This document shows, piece by piece, positions 1 through 12,344 of a stretch of DNA of 64,000 nucleotides. A model generated the notes under the pieces. It was not told where the DNA came from and did no database searches. It saw only the letters and a list, made by a program, of their open reading frames with translations. A program made the position numbers and the translations under genes. Position 1 is the stretch's first letter; each line of letters begins with the position of its first letter. This stretch comes from Bretschneidera sinensis (taxonomy: Eukaryota > Streptophyta > Magnoliopsida > Brassicales > Akaniaceae): the NCBI GenBank assembly GCA_023935145.1, contig CM043699.1, forward strand, positions 68,833,138 through 68,897,137, in the 5' to 3' direction.

Positions 1-784
1 TAAGAAACAATCTTCCTTATCCATTTTATTTAAAAATAACTGATAGGAAACAAATCCCTAGAAAACAAGAAACGGGAAACGGGAAATTTGACAACATTAA
101 CCTAATAACTTTCATGACTGGATAGAGGAGAGTAATATAAAAAGGTCACCAACAGACTCTACATGAAAGACAATGCTTGCTGAAATATCCAAAGGTACTC
201 ATGCATATCTACACAAAAGTCTCTAGCTAGAAAATGTTATCCAAAATTGGGAAAGTTTTGTAGTGTCAAATCCAACAAATCCGTAAAACCAATCACCATG
301 AAAGTATGATATAGCGGCTATTTCCACAAGAGAGAAAGCCTTACAAAGTCTTGAGATACATTTTCAACACTAATTTGACCCAATAATTTAATTTTTTTAG
401 TTCAAGGGAAAATGATTTGGTTCTAGATGAATAATCCGGCTCAGGCTCGATTCAATCTTTAAAGTTATTATTTGAGCTTGGTCTTGGCTATATCAGATTA
501 TTTTCTCTTCTAATTCTGACTTTGAGCAACTAAGAAATCTTTTCCTTTCACCTTTATGTGATAGAATTTTTCACTTGTAAAATCTTTTCCTTTTAGATCT
601 TTGGAAATATTATAAACCCTATGACTCCAACTTCCACCTCTCTTCACTTTTTCTCTTTTCTTGATGTTGGTACATAGCACTGAATTCATTGAAAGTCAGT
701 AGATATGTAACTGAGTCTTGGCTTTATTGTGAGAGATCTGTTGAAATTAGGTAGCTCTAAGTTTATGTGCCTGTGGGTGAAACT
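1..784. other. Upstream flank, no gene recognised
   Basis: AT-rich DNA with no convincing coding segment on either strand. The in-frame sequence just upstream of the ATG at 785 stays open back to a TAA near 757, so an additional 5' exon of the next gene is possible but not visible to me. Confidence 0.5.
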
Positions 785-2191
785 ATGAAAGACGAAATGT
801 TAAGGACATTGGCGAGAGAAGAGGATCAACTAGTAAAAGAGAGGAAAGAGGAAGGAAGTGTCTGTCATTTGTGCCATGCAAGGCAGTAACTGATACTTCA
901 TTGGTGCACTTTTCAATTAAACATACCCTGAGTACACTATATACCGAGAACCAATGCCGCTAAAATAGTGAATACACTATCCAGTCTTTTTGCCTGACGC
1001 ACCCTTAATTTGAGGTATAGTAAAATGCCTACCCAATGAATAGCTTAATTAACCTTACTCCAAAACCTTTTCATACCCTATATGATTATAGTACCCCACA
1101 CGAATTTCAAATGTAGTCTTCATTGTTACGCTTTATGTTTGCTTAAGCAACAAAATTCTGTCACTACTTAGCAATCATAGTCCATATCTGTTTCTTTTGG
1201 CATCTATTAAACTCACTATCCTGATATCATGTGATAGGCATACTTCTACAACATCCCTCGAGGGTACAATTGAAAGGAACATGCATCATATTAGGCGACT
1301 GAGAAGAAAAATAAGAGACCTGCAGGAGGAAGCAGCTGAGATAATCCAAAGATTGAACATGCTTTGGGTAAATCCTCTCTCCTTTACTTTGAATGCACAT
1401 TGCTCAAGTATATGAAATAAGGTTATAAATTATTAACCATTTCCCATATGGAATGCTCACGACAGGGAGACTTAAATTCTAATGCCACCGACAGTAATGG
1501 CTTGAGACTCTACCAACAGGCAATCCAAGAGCAGATGGATCTGCAAGATAGTGAGTCTCCCCACCTATGATCTGCTATACTGATTTTGTAAAGAGATGGT
1601 AGTGGTTTAATTGGACTATTTTACAGCTATCTGTTGATCTACCAAATATTTTTTCGATGCATACTAATCAGCACAGTGGCCCTATTTCATGCTGATGAAT
1701 TCTTGTGGAACACATCTAAATGTACCCTTTGAACCATGCTCATCTGTGACCAAATTCACGGATGGATAGCTTACTAGCTATTAGCCATGGCTAAAATCAT
1801 CCTTGAACTTTAAGCCAATAAACAAGCTAAAAAATTATGCTCATGTATTAGATGCCTTAAGAAGCACAGTCTACCTAGAAGTCTCCAACATGAACCTTAC
1901 CTTCATCCCCAAGCATGAATTTAATTTCTATGCTCTAGTCTAAAATCTTAGGTCTTTTACATTCTTATATTTCTCATCAACAAAATATTACATTAACTGT
2001 AAAATCTTTTTCCTTGTTGAATAATTATAGCAATTAACTATTCGTTAGAAACGGAGATCGGGCAGCTGAGGGTGCTGATCCGACAAGGAGACCTTCAGAG
2101 CTCGAACATTAACAACTATCGTCCTTCTACCAGCCAGGACAACAATTCTGAAGATGCAAACTCAGAGCCAAGGGGGCCAGAGGGAAACTGA
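785..2191 (+). CDS. Four-exon gene, small coiled-coil-like protein of unknown function
   Basis: The model is exon 1 785-885, exon 2 1238-1367, exon 3 1466-1550 and exon 4 2031-2191. Every intron is GT-AG, and the phases (2, 0, 1) join to one 477-nt frame of 158 codons ending in TGA. No family is recognised. Exon 1 encodes a charged start (MKDEMLRTLAREED) and a CHLCHAR segment. Exon 2 encodes an Arg/Lys/Glu-rich helix (HHIRRLRRKIRDLQEEAAE) of coiled-coil character. Exon 4 has a second amphipathic helix (SLETEIGQLRVLIRQGDLQ) and a polar Asn/Ser/Glu tail. No signal peptide or membrane segment is evident. The start is tentative because the frame is open a little further upstream, so an earlier exon may exist. 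The agreement of three splice junctions is the main support. The gene ends 2.5 kb before the retrotransposon nest and appears intact. Confidence 0.6.
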
Positions 2192-4729
2192 GTTATAATG
2201 GCAAGTTCATTATAAATATATGATTTGCTAAATGGATTAAGGAATAAGGGCCAAAAACATATTTTGAACTTTATTTTGGCTTATAAACATTTGAATCCTA
2301 GATCAAGTATGGAGTATGGATTTTAATTGTGCTAGTCAATTGATTGCCGAATGTGATTAGTTTCATGTTCAGGTGAAGTTGGACTAGGAAAGTATTATAA
2401 AAAATAAGCTTTCGAGACTAAGAATTTGATCTTATATTTCTCATATAATTGTGAGGTTGCTGGTATATATGATTATATTGTTTCTAACTACAGTTTAAAA
2501 CATAACCAGCTATTATGATCAAAATCCTGGATGGTATAGCTTTTTTATTTGTTAAAATCCCCGCACACGCCTCAAACCGTTGTCCACTTAGTGCGCAGGA
2601 AAATGTCCTTACCAACACTCCAAAGCGGGCTGGATGACTGGGAAAGCTCTTTAAGGTTGTATAAAAAGACAGAAGACCTAATTAGCTAGGATTTTGATGT
2701 GATAACTATAAAAGATTCATCCTTTCCTGCATTTTCATCAGGTGGTTATGTAGAGAAATGAACAATTAATTCCACTGATACTAGTACCTGTTGTAGGGTC
2801 TCTTTCTCTTTTATGCTGAGACACCCTATTAGTTGGTGGTTGGATAAACCAGGGGCTTATTATTCTGATCAGTTCTGTGCTAAAAAGTAAACAAGCCAAA
2901 CTCAAATTGGATTTAACTCATATCTCCTTCTTATCTCAAACTAAGTCTCAAAAAAAGGTGGTTTAGATGCTTAGGGCATCTTTGTTATACATAAGAATTC
3001 AACAAAAGTCTAGTTGTTCATATAATGCAATTTTAGAGTATGTTCGGATGCTAGAACATGAAAAAGAAAAAAGTATTTAAACAAATTCATTTGAAACCCA
3101 TTTTACTAAAATTGTGCTATTTTTCCTCTATTCCATTGATGTCCAATGAACAAAGAAAAAAAAATCCATTTTTATTGTTTTTTATTTTACTTTCTCTTCA
3201 ATTTTCCTCTACAGTTTTTCTTTCCTTCAAATTTTCAAAGATACAAATGTACTCTTTCAGAGAATAGTAATTTTCAAGGAAATTACTTTCGTTAAGAAGC
3301 ATGAAAACTCTAAGTCTCATCTAATTTGTGGAAAACGACAATCCTGACAATCCTGATATTATTGTAACGCCAATTAACCATATATCAATATAAAATTTTG
3401 AGAGAGTTATCATATTCGCATGAGTTTGAGGTAATTAGACACTGTAACAGAGTGATTTTTGTTACTGTTTATGATATTCACATGTTGATGATAATAAATA
3501 GTGTAATATGTAGAAGAAATACGGATGGGTTTCTACTAGTTGCAGAGACTAATTGTGATATTTTGCAGCATAATAACCAGGATAAAAAAAAAAGTAAATG
3601 ATACGCGCAAAAAGGCAACTGAGTTCTTGTAGGAAAGCATACCGTGAATTTGGCTTCAAGTCTTCAACTGGGTATCCAACAGATTGATTGCTTGATCGAT
3701 TCTTCACATTAGCTTTCAATTTCTTGATCACATCACCATTAGAACCATTCCATCATAATCAGAGCAGGTTTTAGGGTTTTTGCTGAACGGCAAGCGAGAA
3801 TCCCCCTTTTCTGACGGGGAAGAGAACCATCAAATTGGAGAGTTCTTCAATACCCACAAGAAAATCGTCTTAATACCTAAATTTAATGAAGTTAAGTACA
3901 TTGTACTGTTACTTCATTGACATAACCATTTACAAGTCACAACAAACATAATCTTGTTTCCAAGCCTGAAAAACAGTTAAAATTATGATTCGACTAATAA
4001 TTTCAGTTTAGAAAATAAAACCCATCTTTTTACACATAAAAAAGGGATAATTCCTTCAAAATGGTGTCGCTTAAATCTTGCTTATTCTCACAGTCAATAT
4101 TCTTTCCAAGTGCTATGGGATTGGTTAAGAAACCCGTTTACAGCTTTTAAATTTTAATCAGGTATCATAAGGCTTAAACTACAATTTTCTTTTTAAACAG
4201 TTACCCGTTCATCTCATCATTTTTATCACGTTAATTATTTCGTTAAAAAGTATCATAAGGCTTAAATTATATATTTAATGTTTAAAATATATTTTTTCAA
4301 TAAAAAATTACTTGATAAAAATATATTTTTTATTGTTAAATCATTAAAAAAATTTATTTTTTTCATATATACATAAATAGAGTTTAAAAGTTTTTTAAAA
4401 AGTTATATTTTTCAAATAATATATATATGTATATATATAATAGTTAATGTCAAACTTAATAAAAAAAAATGATAAATGACTAAAATTTCAAAACAAAGAG
4501 AATATAATCTAAGCATCAAAATGTAGTTGAAACGTTTGATTTGAACCAAAAATTACTAATCATGACTACTTCTGATTTCATAATTCAAAATTTGAAGTAG
4601 AGTGCGAAAATCTTAACTCCCATAACATCAAATAATTTTTTGATAATCTTCTCTCTGGTTACTTTGTGTTGGAAATTTGGTAATCATGTTGTATTTAAAG
4701 ATTATGGGTATCAAGAGGTTGAAACAAGT
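2192..4729. other. Intergenic AT-rich DNA
   Basis: No gene can be supported. On the minus strand at about 3640-3731 there is a short open stretch ending at a GTATGC donor-like site, downstream of a telobox-like AAACCCTAAAACC near 3765-3780. It might be a transcript 5' end, but it lacks a usable ATG. At 4240-4500 a very AT-rich block resembles, in inverted orientation, sequence at 45960-46150. The bases CAAGT at 4725-4729 are the left target duplication of element A. Confidence 0.5.
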
Positions 4730-5363
4730 TGTTGATGCCGCTAACTGTTGGTGCTGATGTGGCCAGGGTGAGGACGTGGCTTGGGTGCTGATATGGTATG
4801 GGCCCTGCACAAGTAACAGGGGGAGACTAAAGGCCCTCGGAAGGAAGGGAGAGGGAGGCCTCCGAGGACACTCCGATGCTTAAGTTAGTAAGAGCTTAAG
4901 GGAGAAGCCGAGGGTTTAAGAGAAACCGAGGGCTTAAGTAAATCAAGTGCAAGTAGAAAAAGATTGAGTGTGTCCATCGATGGAGTTCATACTTGGGCTT
5001 ATTTATAGCCATCCACCCCTAAGGGGTCAATGATTGCAAGCTCGGGGCAGGGCGGTCGTAGGGTGGCGAGCCGTAGGGTGGCTATAGGTGGCTGCTGCAG
5101 GTCGTAGGGTGGCCATAGTGTAGCTGCAGGGCTGTGCATCGAGGGGGCCTAGGTCTGGGCCATTCTTCATGAGCCCAAAGGTTTAGCTGGGTCGGGAGAT
5201 TTACTGAGTTGTTTCTTGGACTGGAGCCTCCGTCGGGCAGAAGAGTTAGCCGAGCCTGAACTTATTTGGAGTGGACTGTTCTGTTGGGCCTGGAGCTTGT
5301 TTGGGCCGGAGTATTTCGCTGGGCCTGGAGCTTGTTTGGGCCAGAGTATTTTGGGCTATATCA
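4730..5363 (-). repeat. Element A 3' LTR
   Basis: It is 634 bp long and matches 30627-31267 along its length. It carries a TATA-like TATAAATA on the minus strand (5000-5007) and a short internal duplication of a 'GAGCTTGTTTGGGCC' module near 5290-5340. A GTAGGGTGGC-type short repeat near 5055-5115 differs in copy number between the two LTRs. Confidence 0.92.
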
Positions 5364-5380
5364 CAGGCCCCCCACTTCCT
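5364..5380 (-). promoter_or_regulatory. Element A polypurine tract
   Basis: Read on the minus strand this is AGGAAGTGGGGGGCC followed by two bases and then the TGATAT start of the 3' LTR. The position and composition are those of a plus-strand priming site. Confidence 0.8.
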
Positions 5381-6466
5381 TGAGTACATTTATGTGCTTG
5401 AGGAAATATTTCGTGGGACGGGCTCTTAATGGGACTAATAATCGTGCGTGGGAGCCGGATCGTCAATTTCGGGAGGCGAAAAGTCGTCTAGAGAAGCGGA
5501 ACATCATCTCGAAACCGTAAGGTCAGGCTTTCGCTTGAGCGGCCGTCCTTGGGAGTAGGACCATTACTCTCGGGAGGCGAAAGGTTGTTTAGGGAAGCGA
5601 AAATTTGTTGTGAAAACCATAAAGTTCCCACTTTTTCCGCTATCTGCATTAATTCCCCTTGCTGAATGCGTTTTCCCTTCTTATAAAAATGGGTCTCTGA
5701 CACCTTTTGTCTTAAGCAGAAAACAAGTTCAGTTTCTAAAGAGATTTGAGAGGGAGATATTACTTTCCAATAGATGAGTCATTGGCTTAGATAATTCCGA
5801 GGGTAATGATCTTGGAGAGGGAGGGGAGTCATCAGTTCCTTGAGGGATTTATGGAAGCCAAAGAGGAAGACGAGATCACTCTAGAGGAGGATCGTGGTTC
5901 AACGAACATGGTCTTCTCCCTCATTTCAAACGGGAGTCAGGACCTCTTTCAGATTCCGAGTGGAGGCAAGGACCTTTTCCAGATTTCGAGTGGGAGCTGG
6001 GAGGGTTCCTTGTGCCAAGACCTTCTCGGTTCCTTGGAACCAAAGGAGAAGAGGGGCACGGCTGGGCTCAAATGAGTACCACTGGTTCATTTAAAACCAG
6101 AGGGGTCGTGTCTCTGGATGGTGGGCTCCTTGGTCCCTCGAGTTTATTGGAAATGAAGAAGAAGAGGGGCTGAGGAGGTCACCTGGGCTTGGGGCTACAC
6201 CTGATAGGTGAGCGCTTTCAGTCTCAGGCTCGTGCCAGGAGCTTTTCAGGTTTGTGCCAGGAGTTTTTCAGCCTGAATGGGGTGTAGGAGCTTGTAACCG
6301 GCATTGCCTGAGAAGCCTGGTATTTTAACTTTTCCTTTGTACTTCGAGGCCGTTAGGGCCCTATTTACTTTGTACTTCGAGGTCATTAGTTTGTAATTCC
6401 CCGAATTAATAAAATATATTTTCTTTTAATCTTTGTCTTGTGTGATATCCTTGCCTTTCATACTTA
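5381..6466 (+). pseudogene. Reduced second antisense unit in the 3' region of A
   Basis: This segment lies between the insertion site of B and A's polypurine tract. On the + strand it has a TATA-like TATAAAAA at 5682-5689, an ORF at 5806-6075 for an acidic peptide, and a 3' section ending in AATAAAATAT near 6405. The words 'TTCGAGGCCGTTAGGGCCC' near 6345 resemble the tail of the larger antisense ORF near 23590 ('CCGAGGCCGATAGCGCCC'). I infer a shrunken relative of the antisense unit at 21.5-23.6 kb, in the same orientation. Two imperfect units about 101 bp apart, each with GGGAGGCGAAA, occur at about 5470 and 5572. No protein family is recognised for the 89-aa ORF. Confidence 0.45.
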
Positions 6467-7716
6467 TCTTAACCTAGTTCCGAGTTTTGAATTATATGTT
6501 GCAAAACAAATAAAAACTAAACTAAATTGATTTAAAACTAATAATAAAGACACTAAGATTTCTGAATCCACCCCACCAAAGTTAAGCATATATCTTCATG
6601 TTCTAAAAATAATCTATCAAAACATTCCATGAATCCAACTTAAAACAAAAAACAACAAATATCTCAATTAAACCAAAAGCATCCAATGTATCCGCTTTGA
6701 ACAAATCACAAAGGAAATCCAATTTGATGTAACCATTAGATGAAACACACGGAATATCCAACAGAACAATTTAAATGCAATCAATCATAAGATTTTACTC
6801 AAATAATTGACAGAACATTTATACTAAAAAAAAATCAAAAATATATAAACAAATCTAAAACTATTATGCCAAACAATTGCGAGGCTTCATCTTCAACCTT
6901 AGTTGAAGATTTTAGCCACTCATAATCATTAAACTAGAGTTCATAATAAAAGTGCTAAATATTAAACTAAAAAAAAGCAGTAAACTAAAATTGACTATAC
7001 ATGGGAGAAATTTCACTCGCTGTTGGGCAACACTTCCCCTCGTGGTAGCAAAGCCTTCGGGATCCACCAGAATGCTAGCAGATGTCCACCGGATTACACC
7101 AAATGGCACCAGGAATTGCTCCCTAAAGATGAAGTGAAGAGGGGCTTATATCGGGAAACATCATAAGTGCAATGTGTTTCCAATCCGATGTGGGATACTG
7201 CAGATTCCAACTTTTGCTCGTTGACCTTTGTCTACTAAAACAACCATAACTTTCTCTAGAAAAATCATTTTATTGATCCGTAAATTCCTCCGAAAATATA
7301 TATCTGGATCTTTCCAAGCATATATGGCTCATCTCCTAGTTCTTCCTGAATTGGTACTGTTTAATCCTAAAAAATGGCTGATCGGTCACGCTGAAATCAT
7401 GCACAGCCTGACATTTGTCTACTAAAACTGCCATAACTTTCTCTAGAAAAATCATTTTATTGATCTGTAAAATTCTCCAGAAAATAGACATCCGAATCTT
7501 TCCAAGCGTATATGGCTCATCTCCTGGTTCTTCCTGAATCAATACAGTTTAATCCTAAAAAATGGCTGATCTGTACGAGCAATTCTGGCAATTTAGTGAA
7601 ACTCCTTTCCAAGCTTGTAAACCTGTAAAACAACGAAAAACAACTCAAAGTAACAAATTCCTAAGCTAACAAATGTAAATTAAGTGGTAAAAAAATGCAA
7701 TATTTAGCACTTATCA
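6467..7716 (-). repeat. Element B 3' LTR, outer end missing
   Basis: It is 1250 bp, aligning to 12962-13542 plus 20021-20688. About 118-123 bp present at the start of the other LTR (from 12839) is absent here, and the junction shares ACTTA with the flank. It contains a ~187-bp tandem duplication (units starting near 7231 and 7418), also present in the other LTR. The TATA region near 7145 has decayed relative to 20135-20142. Confidence 0.88.
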
Positions 7717-7731
7717 AATACTCTCAAACTT
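7717..7731 (-). promoter_or_regulatory. Element B polypurine tract
   Basis: The minus-strand reading is AAGTTTGAGAGTATT directly before the TGATAAG start of the 3' LTR. Two further AAGTTTGGGGGTATG-like tracts, more canonical for Athila, lie upstream near 8751-8762 and 8850-8864. Confidence 0.65.
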
Positions 7732-9018
7732 ACATTTTGCTAGTCCCTTAGCAAAATAAAATAAAAAATTAAATGAAAAACAAAGAACATCAAGATAAGT
7801 TCATCACTCATGGTATCCAAAAATTTAAGGAGCACTCAAAAACATGACATTCATTCATGAGCAAGCTTAAAAAAAAATATAACTCATCTTCGCAATGAAT
7901 AAGAATTTTAAAAGTTAATTACTTACAAGAGGCAGGCTAAGACATCACAAGCTTGAATCAGTGTAAAGTGAATTAGCATAAACATATGAGGTTTCCAAAT
8001 AACTTCAATGTACAATGTCTCCATATCTCAATATTCACAGAATTTCTCATCAGAATGAACAACGATGGCATAGTTTTATTTTATTTATTTTTATTATAAG
8101 GATCTGCTATGTTTAGTTCCCTGAAGCTTTCTAATTGACCCATGTATCGAGTGTTGAGTCAATGACTCCCAAATCAGATGGTTTTAGGGCATTAGGTGTA
8201 AAGACACCCCTAAGAACTTACTAACTCGAGTCAAAAAGGCTACAAAACTAAACTGGTCTTAATACTATCAAGAAAAATTTTCACATTTTGACGTGAACAC
8301 TCATTGCTTATTGAGGCAAGAGGTCTAGTTACTCAGTGAAAAGTTTATTGATGATGATCATTATAAATATTAGTAGTATTATTTGTTTTTTTTTATGTTT
8401 TTCTATGCCTAAGTGTTAATCCCACAAGTCATCCAGTTTCAGTTAAGTCATGGAAACATGCACATTAAAATCACATGTCATACTTCACACAATTATGTGC
8501 TAATGTGCTCGTGTCAGATTAGATCAAACATGTGAATTCTCAAATGCCTAAAGTAAGTAACAAAGTTTTAAAACTCTATCATCAAATCATGTGTTCACAA
8601 TTTTAAGCTCACCAATGACATCACATCACAGTATTTGTTTAGATCAACTAAAATTTCAAAATAACATGAGCATGCATTTACCTTCTTTTTAAAAAAAAAG
8701 AAGAAAAACAACAACAAATTAGGACAAAGTGTGTGTAATGTGTCTTCCATACCCCCAAACTTAACTTACACATTGATCACAATGTGTGAATAATATGAAA
8801 AGAGCTGACCTAGGATATGGAGAACTATCTGGACTTGGTATGGCTCATAGCATACCCCCAAACTTGAACTGAAGTATGTGTTGTCCTTGAAAAATAAAGA
8901 TTGGAAAACAAAAGAAACACTAGAAATAAACAGTAATAATAAATATTTAAAATAATAAACAAACAAAAAGAATATATTACGGGGTGCCTCCCATGAGCGC
9001 TAAGTTTTACGTCTTCAG
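7732..9018 (-). other. Element B 3' untranslated region
   Basis: Non-coding, AT-rich, with the two PPT-like tracts noted above. Next to the truncated reverse transcriptase it carries a block (about 8980-9022) reading on the minus strand GCTGAAGACGTAAAACTTAG and then CGCTCATGGGAGGCA. The same block follows the gag of element C at about 16595-16635. Confidence 0.6.
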
Positions 9019-9669
9019 CTAGACTCGACACTTCTCCCAATTAAGCACCAGGTTCTTCTCCTTGCAACGCACTAAAATCAAAGTGAGATGGTGCAAACAC
9101 TCCTCAAATGATGAACAGAACACTGAGAAGTCGTCCATGAAAATCTCTAAGAAACACTCTACCATGTCAAAGAATATGCTGACCATGCAGCGCTGAAAAG
9201 TAGTGGGTGCATTATATAACCCAAAGGGCATGCGACAGTAGGCGAATGTCTCAAAAGGACATGTAAATGTCATCTTCTCCTGATCTTTGGGGTCCATAGG
9301 GACCTGGTTATATCCAGAATAACCATCCAAGAAGCAATAGTAATCGTGCCCAGCCAAGCACTCCACCATATGATTAATAAATGGGAGTGAAAAATGATCA
9401 TTCCTTGTGGCAGCTTTCAACTTACGGTAGTCTATACTCAATCTCCATCGTGACTGCACACGAGTTGAAACCAACTCGTCATCCCTATTTTTCACTACCA
9501 TCAATCCAGCTCGCTTGTGTTTCAACTCGTCATCCTTATTTTTCACTACCATTAATCCAGCTCGCTTGGGCACAACATGAATAGGGCTCACCCATTTGCT
9601 ATCAGAGATTGGATAAATGATCCCTACATCCAACAGCTTTATCATTTCATTCCACACCACCTCTTGCAT
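9019..9669 (-). pseudogene. Element B reverse transcriptase, truncated
   Basis: This is a Ty3/gypsy reverse transcriptase that would copy element RNA into DNA in virus-like particles. Visible motifs in order are IIYPISDSKWVSP, WRLSIDYRKL, CFLDGYSGYNQ, MPFGLYNAPTTFQRCM and the catalytic IFMDDFSVF box. The protein stops shortly after NWEKC, before the thumb, RNase H and integrase, and the sequence then passes into the 3' region. An in-frame 51-bp tandem duplication (9473-9523 and 9524-9574) adds 17 residues between the first two motifs, with RAGLMVVKN present twice. The frame is otherwise open over 216 codons. The truncation and the insertion in the fingers region suggest that it is inactive. 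Confidence 0.88.
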
Positions 9670-10727
9670 AGCTGGGTTGAGCCTTCTCTGTGGCTCCCTC
9701 GATGTTTTACATTCTCCTCCAAATGTATCTTGTACACCACCACCGAGGGGCTGATCCCCTTGATATCCTCACTAGTCCAGCCGATAGCTTCCTTGTACTT
9801 TCTTAAAATGCCCAATAATTTCTCCTCTTGAGCATCAACCAAATCTAAAGCTATAATCACAGGCAAAGAATCTGCTGGACCTAGAAACTTATACTTAAGA
9901 TTGTCCGGTAAAGGCTTAAGTTCCTTCTTGGAGAGTTCAGGTGCTGCGGTCTCCTCCGTCTCACTGCTTACCCGAGGAGCAGACTCCAAATTAGCATTCG
10001 CTTGCTCAAGTAACTTTTTCAAATCCAAATCCTCTCCAAACTGAGAAAAACATGCCTCCAAAGGGTCCTCAATGTTTGATTCATCCACAGTCTCCTCAAT
10101 AATCTCCTCTATCAAGCATACATTTCTCATTTCATCATATTCAAATGGTTGTTTACTGATATCAAAGATATTCAGCTCCACTGTCATATTTCCGAAGGAA
10201 ATCTTCATCACTCCTGTCCTACAATTTACCAGGGCATTAGCCATGGCTAAGAATGGTCGCCCTAGAATCACTGGTATCTAAATCCCCACATTTTGAATCG
10301 GCTCTGTGTCAAGCACAATAAAATCCAAGGGGAAACAAAATTTATCCACCTTTATCAAAACGTCCTCAATTATTCCCCGTGGTATCTTCACTGACCTGTC
10401 AGCCAATTGAAACATCATGAATGTGGGCTTCAATTCTCCTAACCCCAACTGAAAATAGACTGAGTAGGGTAAAAGATTCACACTCGCTCCTAGATCCAAA
10501 AGAGCCCTCTCAATCTGGCTAACTCCTATAGTGCAAGAGATGGTAGGACACCCCTGGTCCTTATACTTGATGGGCAGCTTGCACCAAAGGATTGAGCTAA
10601 CCTACTCGGTCAAAAATGCCTTCTTCGGGACATTCGTCCTCCTCTTGACAGTGATCAAGTCCTTTAAGAACTTGGCATACGATGGTAATCGCTGGATGAC
10701 ATCCAAAAATGGGATATCGATTTGGAC
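9670..10727 (-). pseudogene. Element B protease and pol spacer
   Basis: It includes an aspartic protease with a DLGASVNLLP active-site motif (about 10480-10495, minus strand) and a downstream ILGRPFLA strand typical of retropepsins. A linker rich in acidic residues leads to the reverse transcriptase and includes the pre-RT stretch GWTSEDIKGISPSV. An in-frame stop separates the two halves near 10277, and another break lies near 10505-10600. The retropepsin would cleave the Gag-Pol precursor. The DLGA(S) form rather than DTG is usual for Athila. Confidence 0.82.
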
Positions 10728-12344
10728 CTACTTGAACACCTCCATAATGTCCTCATACTTCCCTTTTTTCTTGGGTGCTTGTAATCTCTCAGGGTAAGGC
10801 GCTTTAGGTACAAACGACCTAGGAGGATCCTTAAAAGTAGGAGTGGTTGTAGATGGCTCAGCATCTCTCTTCTCCTTGTTGCCACTTTCTTGCTCTTGCT
10901 GCATAGCATGGTTCTCTTCCACTAGATTGTCCACTTGTCTCCCAGACCTTAATATGACAATCGATTGCACTTGTTCCTCCCCGTGCATAGGAGTTGATGA
11001 ATTTCCAACCATAAAGTGTCCCTTAGGGTTGGGCACGGGTTGACTGGGGAACATTCCCTTCTCTCTTTTACCCAAATGACTTGCGATTTGACCCATTTGA
11101 CTCTCTAGCTTGGCAATCACTTGGGTGTTTACTATTGTCACACTCCTCGCTTTGCTGATGGATTGGCCAGTCATCTTCATGAAATCTTTCAGGGTGTCCT
11201 CTAAAGACTATGAAACCGACACTGGCGCTTGAGTGGGAGCATGGTAAGTGGGTGATGGTGCTGGATGGGCTGAACGACCATGACTTGAAACTGGTGGAGG
11301 AAATCTGGGAGGGTATTGATTGTGAGCATGATGAAGGGCTCCTCTCTGATTCATCGGTTGATTCTGCCCCCATGAAAAATTAGGGTGGTTCCGCTAGCCT
11401 GGATTGTAAGGCTTAGAGTAAGATCCATTTGATTGCCTCCGATAGTCATTGAAAGTGTTCACTTGTTCCATGGGATACTCTGCAAAAGCTGGTATAGATG
11501 GACAATTCTGTGCTAAATGTATAGGACTAGTATAGATAGAACAGCTATCAACATTGAATGTATTGGCTGCATTAATGGATTGGCCCACAACGAGAGCATC
11601 AACCTTCTTGATGAGAGTATTTATCTTTATCCTTAAGTCAGTGCCCTCCTTAATCTCATAGATGCCTCTTTTCTTAGGAGCATGAATGGACTTGTCCTGA
11701 CAGCTTGAAAAATCCCACTACTGCTAGTTGTCGGATAACTTGTCCAATGTTTTGTATGCTTTATCCCCCGTCAGACTTAAGAATGCCCCCCCATTCATAG
11801 ACTCGATCATGCTACGGTTGGGTTGAGTCAACCCTTGGTAGAAGAACTGAACGAGTCTCCACTTCTCATATCCATGTGGAGAGCATCTGATCAGTAACTC
11901 TTTGAAACGTTCCCAACTCTCAGAAAACTTCTCATCCTCCTCTTAAGTGAAAGAACTAATCTTCTTTCAGCACTCATTCACTCTAGACATTGGGAAAAAC
12001 TTGTTATAGAACTTACTCAACAAGCTTTCCCAAGATGTAATAGACCCGGGCGTGTTGGAATCCAACCATGACCTAGCTCTATCGTGAAGAGAAAAAGGGA
12101 AAAGTCTAAGATGGACCGACTCATCAGAGAAGTTCTGGAACTTGAATATGGCACAAATATCTTTGAACTTCTTCACATGGTTGTAAGAATTTTTAAGATC
12201 CAAGCCATGAAATGAGGGTAGAAGCTGGATAAGATGTGGCTTTAGATTAAAATGGATAGCATTAATTGGTGGCAACACTATACAAGAAGGGGAGTTAGTC
12301 ACAACAGGTGCGAACAAATCCCTAAGGGATGTAGTAAAGTCCAC
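10728..12344 (-). pseudogene. Element B gag
   Basis: Capsid protein of an Athila-type element. The first ORF (12344-11967) has the Retrotrans_gag (PF03732) signatures LRLFPFSLHDRARSWL and KFYNKFFP. Downstream, shifted frames continue with ESWERFKELL, CSPHGYEKWRLVQFFYQGL and later a glycine/proline-rich linker. The zinc knuckle is damaged: the segment C-S-I-Y...H...C has lost the second cysteine of the CX2C pair. At least three stops or frameshifts (near 11966, 11590-11700, 11394 and 11200) break it. The last piece (11180-10728) ends in YPERLQAPKKKGKYEDIMEVFK, a conserved gag-to-protease linker. Confidence 0.82.

Noticed and set aside
3549..3850. Minus-strand exon near a telobox
   Set aside because: No usable ATG, and no second exon could be joined; mentioned only within the intergenic entry.
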